This document shows, one piece after another, positions 55,853 through 63,111 of a DNA stretch of 64,000 nt. Numbering within the stretch: position 1 is the first letter of the stretch; every line of letters starts with the position of its first letter. The position numbers and the translations under genes are program-made. Source of the DNA: Paraburkholderia nodosa DSM 21604 (lineage in GTDB: Bacteria > Pseudomonadota > Gammaproteobacteria > Burkholderiales > Burkholderiaceae); NCBI RefSeq assembly GCF_000519185.1, contig NZ_JAFA01000004.1, positions 100,110 through 164,109 on the forward strand. The letters are read 5' to 3'. The notes beneath the pieces are model-generated. The model saw only the letters and a program-made list of their open reading frames with translations, ran no database searches and had not been told where the DNA came from.

Positions 55853-56593
55853 ATGACGCATACACCCGACGCTCTCGTGCAGCACCATGCCGCCAACCTT
55901 GCAGGTCGCGACTTCGTAGTAGGCGATTTGCATGGTTGCGTGGAGGCGTTGCGCTATCTTTTGCGCGAGGTCGAATTCGACACCGCGCGTGACCGGCTGT
56001 TTTCGGTGGGCGATCTCGTTGACCGGGGCGAACGCGAGCAGTGCGAACAGGCGCTTGCTCTGCTCGACAAACCGTGGTTCTACGCCGTGCTCGGCAATCA
56101 CGAAGATGCACTGTGCGCCGTGGCCGAGGGGCGCATGCCGCGCAATCGCTGGTATGGCATCGGCGGCGGCTGGGCGCAGAGCGTGCCCGACGCCGAACTC
56201 GTGCACTACGCGCAACGGCTGCGCCAATTGCCGCTCGCGCGCGTGGTGGGCGAGGGCGAAAAGCGCTTCAACATCATCCACGCGGAATTTTTCGGCGACG
56301 ACGCCGCGCTCGACAGCGGCCAGTTCGATTCCGACGTGCGCGAACGCATGCTTTGGGGCCGCGATCTCGTGCTCGGCACGGGCGACCCGGCGCGCCATGC
56401 GCTCTCGCTCACGTTCTGCGGGCATACGCCGGTGCGTGAAGTGCGCCAGATCGGCTCGCAGGTGTTCATCGACACCGGAGCGTTCATCACCGAAGGACGC
56501 CTCACCATGGTCGAGGCGCTCACGTCGCGCATCTGGTCGGTCTCGCAGGTCGAAGCGCTTGCGCACGGCGCGGCCGCGATCGTGCTGCCCTGA
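55853..56593 (+). CDS. PrpA/PrpB-like serine/threonine protein phosphatase
   Basis: A 246-residue metallophosphoesterase. GRDFVVGDLHGCVEALR carries the first metal ligands (GDLHG), FSVGDLVDRGE the bridging Asp, VLGNHED the Asn-His pair and LTFCGHTPVREV the last His. This is the phage-lambda/PrpA type phosphatase layout and all ligands are present. It is cytoplasmic. The start at 55853 has only a weak ribosome-binding site. It is convergent with the RES toxin gene 37 bases away. Confidence 0.88.
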   Translation: MTHTPDALVQHHAANLAGRDFVVGDLHGCVEALRYLLREVEFDTARDRLFSVGDLVDRGEREQCEQALALLDKPWFYAVLGNHEDALCAVAEGRMPRNRWYGIGGGWAQSVPDAELVHYAQRLRQLPLARVVGEGEKRFNIIHAEFFGDDAALDSGQFDSDVRERMLWGRDLVLGTGDPARHALSLTFCGHTPVREVRQIGSQVFIDTGAFITEGRLTMVEALTSRIWSVSQVEALAHGAAAIVLP

Positions 56594-56630
56594 GGCCTGG
56601 CGCCTGCCGGTCTCTCGTTGGCCGCTCGGG

Positions 56631-57332
56631 CTATACGATGCGGTTCAACTCGAACACCATGTCGATGGTGTGTCCATTCCAGTTGTATTCCAGATACGCC
56701 GCGTGATGGCACGCGCGCAGCAGCGTCGTGCTGAGGGCGGCGAGACATTCGCCGTCCTCGTCGCGCACCGACGGATACGCAATGCCTGGCGCGCGCGCCT
56801 CGCGGGCGGCGCGGCCTAGCGCCTGGCCGGCCGTGTAGTCGTCGGGCGAGAGCACGCCCGGGTCGAGCGCGGGGTCCTCGCGCAGATCGATCACCTCGCC
56901 ATGCGCGATCACCGTATAGAGCCGCATTTGCTGGCGGATGGGCGGCTCGTTCGTGGCGGCGAGAAAAAGCCCCGAGTGATAGCGCGTTTCCGCCACGGCG
57001 GTGGCGCGCGAGCGCGCGCAGTAGAACACGCCGTAGGTGCCGTCGGAAAAACGGCTGCCCTGCGGATTCAGGTGCGTGAAGGCCGCCATGATCGGACCGT
57101 AGCCGGGGCCGAAGCGGCGCTCCTCGCGCGGCACGAGATCGAGGTCGCCGGTCTCGGTGCGCAGGCGGTCGTTGGTGAGCGCTTCGAGCGCGTAGAGCGC
57201 CTCGAAGTCGTCCGCGGAAGCCACGCGGTCGAACAGGTTCACGGCGGGAAACCGGGTGGGAATCACTCTGAACGCAGGTGACCAGGTGAGCTGCGCGCTG
57301 TGCCAGCGGTCTTGCCAGTTCGTTTGCGTCAC
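56631..57332 (-). CDS. RES-domain toxin (NAD-consuming type)
   Basis: A 233-residue RES-family protein. The three residues that name the family are visible: Arg94 (GSRFSDGTYGVFYCA), Glu115 (TAVAETRYHSGLF) and Ser188 (IAYPSVRDEDGE). Members such as MbcT and ParT degrade or use NAD+ and stop growth unless bound by the antitoxin. The start is GTG at 57332, which overlaps the antitoxin stop as GTGA. The longer open frame upstream overlaps the antitoxin and is rejected. Toxicity here is inferred from family and gene pairing. Confidence 0.88.
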   Translation of the reverse strand: MTQTNWQDRWHSAQLTWSPAFRVIPTRFPAVNLFDRVASADDFEALYALEALTNDRLRTETGDLDLVPREERRFGPGYGPIMAAFTHLNPQGSRFSDGTYGVFYCARSRATAVAETRYHSGLFLAATNEPPIRQQMRLYTVIAHGEVIDLREDPALDPGVLSPDDYTAGQALGRAAREARAPGIAYPSVRDEDGECLAALSTTLLRACHHAAYLEYNWNGHTIDMVFELNRIV

Positions 57333-57757
57333 GCCCAGCCGCCTCGCATTGCATCGAGATACTGGCGCACCGCCACGAGGTCGCTCACATTGCCGGCCAG
57401 CATGCGGTCGAGCGCGCGCCGTCCGCCAAAGGGCGGCGCGCTGTTGGGGCGCTTGATCCAGGTGTCGGCGGAGGTGGGTTGGGGCAGGAGAATCTGCAGC
57501 GCCTTGTAGATGCCGAGCAGCAACGAAAGGCGTTCGAGAGTGTCGCGGCCGAGCCGGGCGGTTTGCGGGGACTGCTTCCACTTGAAGAACGTGGATCGGC
57601 CCGGCGAGCCGAGCAGAATAATCTGCTCTTCGGCGCTCAGGTCCCAGTCGCGCGCAATGTTGAAGAATGCCCTGAGCCCCGCCGCCGACATTTCGGTGAG
57701 CGAGGGTTCGGCGCGGGGACGTCGCGACGGAGTGACGGAAGCAGTGGCGGGTGACAT
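57329..57757 (-). CDS. Xre/MbcA/ParS-type antitoxin of the RES toxin
   Basis: A 142-residue protein. An N-terminal helix-turn-helix-like region (LSAEEQIILLGSPGRSTFFKWKQ) is followed by LGRDTLERLSLLLGIYKALQIL. The C-terminal toxin-binding domain carries NSAPPFGGRRALDRMLAGNVSDLVAVRQYLD, the usual MbcA/ParS/Xre signature. It is directly upstream of the RES toxin and translationally coupled to it. The N-terminal domain probably binds its own promoter; a small palindrome lies about 40 bases upstream. Confidence 0.9.
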   Translation of the reverse strand: MSPATASVTPSRRPRAEPSLTEMSAAGLRAFFNIARDWDLSAEEQIILLGSPGRSTFFKWKQSPQTARLGRDTLERLSLLLGIYKALQILLPQPTSADTWIKRPNSAPPFGGRRALDRMLAGNVSDLVAVRQYLDAMRGGWA

Positions 57758-57796
57758 GGTGGTCGAGTCCTGAATTGAACTTTTAATAGATATTAG

Positions 57797-57808
57797 TCCA
57801 TATGTGGA
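57797..57808 (-). promoter_or_regulatory. Candidate operator upstream of the antitoxin gene
   Basis: TCCATATGTGGA at 57797-57808 contains TCCA/TGGA arms around TATG, in a strikingly AT-rich patch (57780-57836) between the antitoxin gene and the divergent exported-protein gene. Its place suits autoregulation by the antitoxin; this is inference. Confidence 0.4.
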
Positions 57809-57829
57809 TTATTGCAAGTTTTGACTCGG

Positions 57830-57835
57830 TATAAT
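57830..57835 (+). promoter_or_regulatory. Consensus -10 box for the His/Ala-rich protein gene
   Basis: A perfect TATAAT at 57830-57835 would start transcription about 33 bases before the GTG at 57875. No -35 at ideal spacing is clear; TTGACT at 57821 and TTGCAA at 57812 are both too close. Confidence 0.5.
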
Positions 57836-57874
57836 CCTCGCCGGACATTGGGACGGCATTTGGGGAGAGACGGG

Positions 57875-58372
57875 GTGCGGGCAGGCGTATTGATGGTCGC
57901 GGCAATGGTTTTTGCCGCGCCGGTGTGGGCATCGGGGCAGGGGAAGACGGCAGGGGCGCATGCGCGGCAGGGAGCGGCTGCCGGGCAGCAGTCGCATGGC
58001 GGGCAGGCGTCCAAAGCGCGTGGCGGGCACGGCGGTGCGGTGTCGCACACGGCCGGACGCCATCCGCACGCGACGGGTGCCACCCATGCGAGCGCCCCGC
58101 GCCATGTTGCGAAGGCCGGCAAACTGTCGCACGCGAAGAGCCACGCCGCGGCGCAACGGCACACGCCCGGCGAGGCACACGCGGCGGCACGCGCCCATCA
58201 TCCGGCTTCTGGCGCGGTACCTGCGCCCAAAACCGTCACGCAAAAGCGCCCCGCGCCGAAGCCGGCCGCCGTGCGGCCCGCGCCACGCCACAGGCTCGTG
58301 GTGGATGCGCCGCCGCCGCGCATCCAGCGTGCGATTCCCGCGCCGCACGCGCTGCCGCCCATCCTGAGCTGA
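57875..58372 (+). CDS. Exported basic His/Ala-rich protein
   Basis: A 165-residue protein starting at GTG 57875 after GGGAGAGACGG. It has a signal peptide (VLMVAAMVFAAPVWA) and a mature part made almost only of Ala, His, Gly, Lys, Arg, Pro and Ser (QQSHGGQASKARGGHGG, HAKSHAAAQRHTPGEAH). It ends in a Pro-rich segment. No domain is recognisable. It is probably periplasmic and disordered; metal or polyanion binding would be a guess. An in-frame ATG exists at 57812 but lies before the -10 box, so it is rejected. Confidence 0.65.
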   Translation: MRAGVLMVAAMVFAAPVWASGQGKTAGAHARQGAAAGQQSHGGQASKARGGHGGAVSHTAGRHPHATGATHASAPRHVAKAGKLSHAKSHAAAQRHTPGEAHAAARAHHPASGAVPAPKTVTQKRPAPKPAAVRPAPRHRLVVDAPPPRIQRAIPAPHALPPILS

Positions 58373-58379
58373 GCGCCAG

Positions 58380-59231
58380 CTAGCCTGTGCCGAGCCCCGA
58401 GGCGAGCAATTGCAGCGCTGCCGCGGTTCGAGGCTCGCGTACCCGCGAGTGAAGCAGGACTTGCGAAACCGGTAGCGCAGGCAAACCGAGCCGCGCGCCG
58501 ACGTCGATCAGTTCGCGCGGCGCGACCCGGCGCGCCAGCGGCGAGATCGCGAGCCCGGCGGCCAGCGCCGCGCCCACTGCGGCGACGCCGCCGCCCACGA
58601 ACACTTCGGTCCACGCCACGCCTGCGGCGTCGAGCGCGCGAATCGCCGCTGCCCGCACCGCGCATGGCGCGGCGAGCAGCGCGAGCGGCAGCGCCGTGCC
58701 GGGCTGCCACTGCCATTGCGGGGCGGCGAGCCAGACAAGCGGCTCCGCGAAGAGCCGGCGGGCATCGCCGCGTGGCGCCTCCCCTTCTTCCTGACGGACG
58801 ATGACGGCATCGAGCCGCCGCTCGTCGAACTGCGCGAGCAGATGCGCCGAGAGTCCCAGATGCAGCTCGATCACGAGCCCCGGATCATGAACGCGAAGCT
58901 GGGCAAGCTGGCGGGCCAGGTTGGCGTCCGCAACATGCTCGCTCAGGCCAAGCGCGAGGCGCCGCTCGTCGCCTGAAAGCGCCCCGAGCGCGCGCTCATG
59001 CGCGCCCAGCAGGTCGCGCGCCGCGGCGAGGAACGTGAGGCCGTCAGCCGACAGCCGCACGACGCGCGGCGTGCGTTCGAGCAATTGCTTGCCCAGATGC
59101 GCTTCGAGGCGCTTGAGCTTGAGGCTCACGGCCGATTGCGTGGTGTCGAGGGCGTCGGCGGCGCGCGTGAAGCTGCGCAGCTCGGCGACGAGCACGAAGG
59201 CGCGCACGGCGTCGAGATCCAGTGGTTTCAT
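58380..59231 (-). CDS. LysR-family transcriptional regulator
   Basis: A 283-residue LysR regulator. The N-terminal winged helix-turn-helix reads LDAVRAFVLVAELRSFTRAADALDTTQSAVSLKLKRLE in sequence, given here as FTRAADALDTTQSAVSL. The remainder is the ligand-binding domain. It is transcribed divergently from the tautomerase gene 100 bases away, the usual arrangement for a LysR protein and its target. The ligand is unknown. Confidence 0.92.
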   Translation of the reverse strand: MKPLDLDAVRAFVLVAELRSFTRAADALDTTQSAVSLKLKRLEAHLGKQLLERTPRVVRLSADGLTFLAAARDLLGAHERALGALSGDERRLALGLSEHVADANLARQLAQLRVHDPGLVIELHLGLSAHLLAQFDERRLDAVIVRQEEGEAPRGDARRLFAEPLVWLAAPQWQWQPGTALPLALLAAPCAVRAAAIRALDAAGVAWTEVFVGGGVAAVGAALAAGLAISPLARRVAPRELIDVGARLGLPALPVSQVLLHSRVREPRTAAALQLLASGLGTG

Positions 59232-59253
59232 TTCAGTTGGAAATGGATGAAAT

Positions 59254-59283
59254 ATCTATCTATGCCTGTTTATTATGATAGAT
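59254..59283. promoter_or_regulatory. Inverted repeat in the LysR/tautomerase divergent promoter
   Basis: ATCTATC at 59254-59260 and GATAGAT at 59277-59283 are perfect inverted repeats with 16 bases between them, in an AT-rich gap between divergent genes. This is a plausible LysR binding site. Confidence 0.5.
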
Positions 59284-59331
59284 CGCGCCTAAGCTGATGT
59301 CATCTCAAACCCACGGAAGCAGGAGATCGAC

Positions 59332-59715
59332 ATGCCGTTCACTCGTATCGCTGTTCGCGCAGGCAAGCCCGCCACGTATCGCAAGGCGCTCACGCAGGGC
59401 ATTCATCAAGCACTGATGGAGGTGTTCAAGGCGCCTGAAGACGACATCTTCATGATCATCACCGAGCACGATGCCGATAACTTCGTGTTCGGCCGGCATT
59501 ACCTCGGGATCGAGCGCAGCGACGATCTGGTCATGATCCAGATCGCCGTGAGCAACACGCGCGGGCAGGATCAGAAGAAGGCGCTGTTCGCGCAGATTGC
59601 CGAAAACCTCGCGCGCGATCCGGGGGTGAGGCGCGAGGATGTGTTCGTGAATCTCGTGGATGTCGCGCGGGAGAACTGGTCGTTCGGGAATGGGGTGGCG
59701 CAGTACGCGACCTGA
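59332..59715 (+). CDS. Tautomerase-superfamily protein
   Basis: A 127-residue protein. The N-terminal MPFTRIAVRAG leaves Pro as first residue after Met removal, the catalytic base of tautomerases. YRKALTQGIHQALMEVFKAP, IMITEHD-like IMIITEHDADNF and the C-terminal VFVNLVDVARENWSFGNG match the longer tautomerase group. The start follows GCAGGAGATCGAC. The substrate is unknown. It is likely controlled by the divergent LysR gene. Confidence 0.85.
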   Translation: MPFTRIAVRAGKPATYRKALTQGIHQALMEVFKAPEDDIFMIITEHDADNFVFGRHYLGIERSDDLVMIQIAVSNTRGQDQKKALFAQIAENLARDPGVRREDVFVNLVDVARENWSFGNGVAQYAT

Positions 59716-59777
59716 GTGCGGCGCTTGAGGCCGATTCCGTCAGCATGCCCCGCGATTGCTCCCGCGAGGCAGCCGCA

Positions 59778-60329
59778 TCACCACTTCTTCTCGTCGAGCA
59801 GGCGGTCGAAGAGCCGTTCCCGCAGCGCGTCGGGCACGGCCGAAAGCCCGAGCAGCGTGCTGAACGCGATGCCGCTCGCGGCGAAGTAGCGTAGCAGCGA
59901 GAGTTCGAGGTCGCGGGCCTCGGCCTGCAGCTTTTCCATCTTGGCCGCGTCCCGGGCCTTCAGGTCTTCGAGCAGCGCCGGGCTTTCGACCAGGGCCGCG
60001 AGCACGGCGCGCGCGACAGAGTCCGGCTGGTTGATGGACTCCCTGAAAATCGCGATCTGCGCCGAAAGCACCGGTTCTGCGCGGGCCTGGCCGGCCGCCG
60101 CCAGGTGATCTTGCGAGATCTGCTCGAATTGTTCCCGCTGACGATCCAGCAGCGCGCGCAGCACGCCCAGTTTGTTATGGAACTGGTGTAGCAATCCGCC
60201 TTTGCTGATGCCGCTTTCGCGCGCGAGCGCATCGAATGTCAGTCCGCCGACCCCGTCGCGGGCCAGGATCGCAAGCGCCGCGTCAATCGCCTTTCTGCGG
60301 GAAATCTCGGAACGTGTCTGGTTATCCAT
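59778..60329 (-). CDS. TetR-family transcriptional regulator
   Basis: A 183-residue regulator. The N-terminal helix-turn-helix reads AIDAALAILARDGVGGLTF then SGISKGGLLHQFHNKLGVL, the TetR pattern. The C-terminal domain (about residues 60-183) is a helical ligand-binding region resembling TetR C-terminal family members linked to small-molecule or efflux control. It is divergent from the lipoprotein gene at 60472, with a palindrome between them. Confidence 0.92.
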   Translation of the reverse strand: MDNQTRSEISRRKAIDAALAILARDGVGGLTFDALARESGISKGGLLHQFHNKLGVLRALLDRQREQFEQISQDHLAAAGQARAEPVLSAQIAIFRESINQPDSVARAVLAALVESPALLEDLKARDAAKMEKLQAEARDLELSLLRYFAASGIAFSTLLGLSAVPDALRERLFDRLLDEKKW

Positions 60330-60363
60330 GGGCGTGATTGTACCCCTGCATCACCCCGTAAAC

Positions 60364-60381
60364 AAACCGGATAGACGGTTT
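60364..60381. promoter_or_regulatory. Candidate TetR operator
   Basis: AAACCG at 60364-60369 and CGGTTT at 60376-60381 are perfect inverted repeats with a six-base spacer. A second overlapping repeat, GTAAAC at 60358 and GTTTAC at 60378, is also present. The site lies in the 142-base gap between the divergent TetR and lipoprotein genes and fits the size of TetR-family operators. Confidence 0.6.
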
Positions 60382-60471
60382 ACATCCTTTGAGACCGATG
60401 TTACGCTTCGTCTCGTCGTGAACTCGGCCGGATGCCAGGCGGTATCCGGCAACTTTTGAAAGGATGCCTTC

Positions 60472-61134
60472 GTGCTCAACAACCGTCTTCTCCACACGTC
60501 GTCGGCTTGCGTAGTACTCCTGATGTTGTCGGCGTGTGCGGGCGTCCAGCCCGTTGCCTATAGCAGCCTCGCCTCGTCTTCCCAGCTCAAGGAGAACCGG
60601 GATAGCGACGCCGCGCAGACGCCATTCCGGTATGCGGCGCCGGTGCCCTGGTCGCGCTATACGCAGGTCATCGTCGATCCGGTCGCGGTGTACCAAGGCG
60701 GCGACAATCAGTTCGGCGACCTCTCGGACTCGGACAAGGACGTGCTCGCCGCCTACATGCACAAGACGTTTGCCGACACACTATCGAAGCGTTTCGACCT
60801 GGCGACCCAGCCGTCGCCCGCGACGCTGCGCGTGAAGCTCACATTGACCGGCGCAGAGAAAACGACTGCCGTGATCGGCCAGGCGATGCATTTCGACATC
60901 GCGGGCAATCTCTATAACGGCGTCCAGGCGATCCGGGGCGGCAAGGGGGCATTTAGCGGTTCGGTGTCGTATGCCGTGGAGGTGTACGACAGTGCGTCGG
61001 GGCGCCTGCTTCGCGCCTATGTGACGAAGCAATACCCGAATGCGATGAATCTGCCCGCCGCGTTCGGCTCGCTGAGCGCGGCCGAAACCGGCATCGACAA
61101 GGGCGCCGATGCGCTCGTCGAGCAGTTGCGCTAA
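60472..61134 (+). CDS. DUF3313-type lipoprotein
   Basis: A 220-residue predicted lipoprotein starting at GTG 60472 after AAAGGATGCC. The signal SACVVLLMLSACAGVQP has lipobox LSAC. The mature part (SSQLKENRDSDAAQTPFRYAAP, YTQVIVDPVAVYQGGDNQFGDLSD, LTLTGAEKTT, YAVEVYDSASGRLLRAYVTKQYP) follows the DUF3313 pattern of periplasmic or outer-membrane lipoproteins of unknown function. It is probably repressed by the divergent TetR gene. Confidence 0.82.
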   Translation: MLNNRLLHTSSACVVLLMLSACAGVQPVAYSSLASSSQLKENRDSDAAQTPFRYAAPVPWSRYTQVIVDPVAVYQGGDNQFGDLSDSDKDVLAAYMHKTFADTLSKRFDLATQPSPATLRVKLTLTGAEKTTAVIGQAMHFDIAGNLYNGVQAIRGGKGAFSGSVSYAVEVYDSASGRLLRAYVTKQYPNAMNLPAAFGSLSAAETGIDKGADALVEQLR

Positions 61135-61368
61135 CGGCAAAGCCGCCTGCGGGCAGGGGCGTCGCCGGTCCGAACTTCATCGACTTTCTCGCCAGATCTT
61201 CAACGCACCGTGAATCTCTCTCGCTTCTTTGCATCCGCACTCGCCTTTGCATCCCGATGTGCGAGGCGCGTATGGGATGTCGTCGTGGGAAAGTTTTGAG
61301 TGACCGGCGGTTGTGGCACTCCGCATGATCTGGGGGAAGCGCGCAGACCCGTGAATCGGCAAGGCCGC

Positions 61369-62508
61369 CTATAGCGCCCGACTCACCAGCAACGGATCGA
61401 CTACCCCAATCGCCTCTCCATCCCGGCTCGCGTATGGCAGCTTATGCAGCACGAATCGCAAGGCGTTGAGCCGCGCGCGTTTCTTGCAATCGGAGCGGAC
61501 GACCGTCCAGGGCGCATCGGCGGTGTCCGTCTGCGAGAACATCGCTTCTTTCGCCTGCGTGTACGCCTCCCACTTGTCGAGCGAAGCGAGATCGACAGGA
61601 CTCAGCTTCCATTGCTTGAGCGGATGCACCTTGCGTTCCTTGAAGCGCCGCCGCTGCTCGCCACGGCTTACCGAAAACCAGAACTTGATCAGGTGGATGC
61701 CGCTACGGATCAACTGCCGTTCGAACTCCGGCACCTGCCGCATGAAATCGGCATATTCCTCAGGCGAGCAGAAGCCCATGACATGCTCGACGCCCGCGCG
61801 GTTGTACCAGGACCGATCGAACAGCACGATCTCCCCCGCCGAAGGCAGATGCTGCACGTAGCGCTGGAAATACCACTGGCCGCGCTCCACTTCGGTGGGC
61901 TTTTCGAGTGCGACGACGCGCGCGCCGCGCGGGTTCAGATGCTCCATGAAGCGCTTGATCGTGCCGCCCTTGCCGGCTGCGTCGCGGCCCTCGAACAGGA
62001 TCACCACGCGCTGACCGGTTTCGCGCACCCACGCCTGGAGCTTGAGCAGTTCGACCTGCAGCCGGTACTTCTGCCGCTCGTAGGCGCGACGCGACATCAA
62101 ATTGCGATACGGATAGCCGCCTTCGCGCCAACCGGAGGCGAGTTCCTCGTCGGGGTGGCGCGTGCGCGAGTGGCGCCAGTCGGCAGGGTTGCCTTCGAGG
62201 ATCAGGCTGCGTAACTGGGCGGCTTCGTCGGGCGACATGCCTTGCATCAATGCCGCGATCGACTCGAGCAGCATGGCGGGCGGATTGTGCCCGGCGCGAG
62301 TGCGCGCGACGAGATCGTGGACTGCGCCTGCGATGGCCTCGCTCGCGGACTCGACGGCACTGTCGACGGTGCGCAGCTCGGCGCTGTGGGGCGTGACGAG
62401 CGGCAGTCGCGCACCTGGGCTGGCGGTGTCGGAAGCGGAGTAGGGGATGGATTTGGGCATGGTGTCGGCGGATGCGGGGGATGGGAGTGCGTGCGGAGTG
62501 ACTCGCAT
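61369..62508 (-). CDS. ppk2: Polyphosphate kinase 2
   Basis: A 379-residue PPK2 that transfers phosphate between polyphosphate and nucleotides. Walker A is FEGRDAAGKGGTIKRF (about residues 173-187), Walker B is VLFDRSWYNRAGVEHVMGF, and the lid segment REQRRRF-like is SRGEQRRRFKERK. SPVDLASLDKWEAYTQAK is typical. It is a single PPK2 domain with an N-terminal extension of about 120 residues. The start is unsure: ATG at 62508 gives the longest form, ATG at 62460 (MPKSIP) a form 16 residues shorter; neither has a clear ribosome-binding site. Confidence 0.9.
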   Translation of the reverse strand: MRVTPHALPSPASADTMPKSIPYSASDTASPGARLPLVTPHSAELRTVDSAVESASEAIAGAVHDLVARTRAGHNPPAMLLESIAALMQGMSPDEAAQLRSLILEGNPADWRHSRTRHPDEELASGWREGGYPYRNLMSRRAYERQKYRLQVELLKLQAWVRETGQRVVILFEGRDAAGKGGTIKRFMEHLNPRGARVVALEKPTEVERGQWYFQRYVQHLPSAGEIVLFDRSWYNRAGVEHVMGFCSPEEYADFMRQVPEFERQLIRSGIHLIKFWFSVSRGEQRRRFKERKVHPLKQWKLSPVDLASLDKWEAYTQAKEAMFSQTDTADAPWTVVRSDCKKRARLNALRFVLHKLPYASRDGEAIGVVDPLLVSRAL

Positions 62509-62654
62509 TCAAGGCGGATGCGTCGAAGCGCGCGCGGCAATGGCGCGCAGGGATAGTCGTCGCGGCTTGATTGGCAGGGCGGCGCCGGGGCAAAAGCCGG
62601 CGCGCCGATGGCCAGCGCCAGCCCGCTAGCAGCCGGCGCTGGACGCCGCCGGGT

Positions 62655-62873
62655 TCAGGCGTTTGCCGCTTTTTTGAGGATGAGGTAGAGCGAGTCCTTG
62701 AGTTGAAGCTTTTCCTTTTTCAGCTGCTCGACTTCCATGCCGTGCGAAGCCACGACACCGGCCTCCATGTTCTTGATCTGCTGGTCGAGCTCGTTGTGAC
62801 GATGAAAAATCCGGGCGAAATGGTCGTCCTGGATCTTGAGGCGCGAAATCAAATCTCTGTACTCAGGGAACAC
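62655..62873 (-). CDS. YdcH-like (DUF465) small coiled-coil protein
   Basis: A 72-residue helical protein. The pattern FPEYRDLISRLKIQDDHFARIF, HNELDQQIKNMEAG and EVEQLKKEKLQLKDSLYLIL is that of the DUF465/YdcH family, short antiparallel helical hairpins of unknown function. The start is GTG at 62873, supported by TAAGGAG seven bases upstream. It lies 146 bases upstream of ppk2 on the same strand. Confidence 0.9.
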   Translation of the reverse strand: MFPEYRDLISRLKIQDDHFARIFHRHNELDQQIKNMEAGVVASHGMEVEQLKKEKLQLKDSLYLILKKAANA

Positions 62874-63111
62874 TCAACACTCCTTACAGACAGGCAAAAT
62901 AAGAAAGATTGAAACGTAATTATTTTTCCACCGTCTCGCCGTGGCAGTCTTGACCATCATCAGAGTCCGGTCGCCGGAAGGTCAGGGACGTTACCTGGGG
63001 CGTCGAGGCGCGCTCGCGTGTACCATCGATCGCGTCGTCGCAGTTCCTGGCCCTCCATCCGCTTGCACTGTTCTAAGCCGTCGCGCCCACCCACAGAACC
63101 CTGGAGCGTTC

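Noticed and set aside
57332..57581. Upstream extension of the RES toxin frame
   Set aside because: It overlaps the antitoxin gene out of frame; the GTG at 57332 coupled to the antitoxin stop is the natural start.
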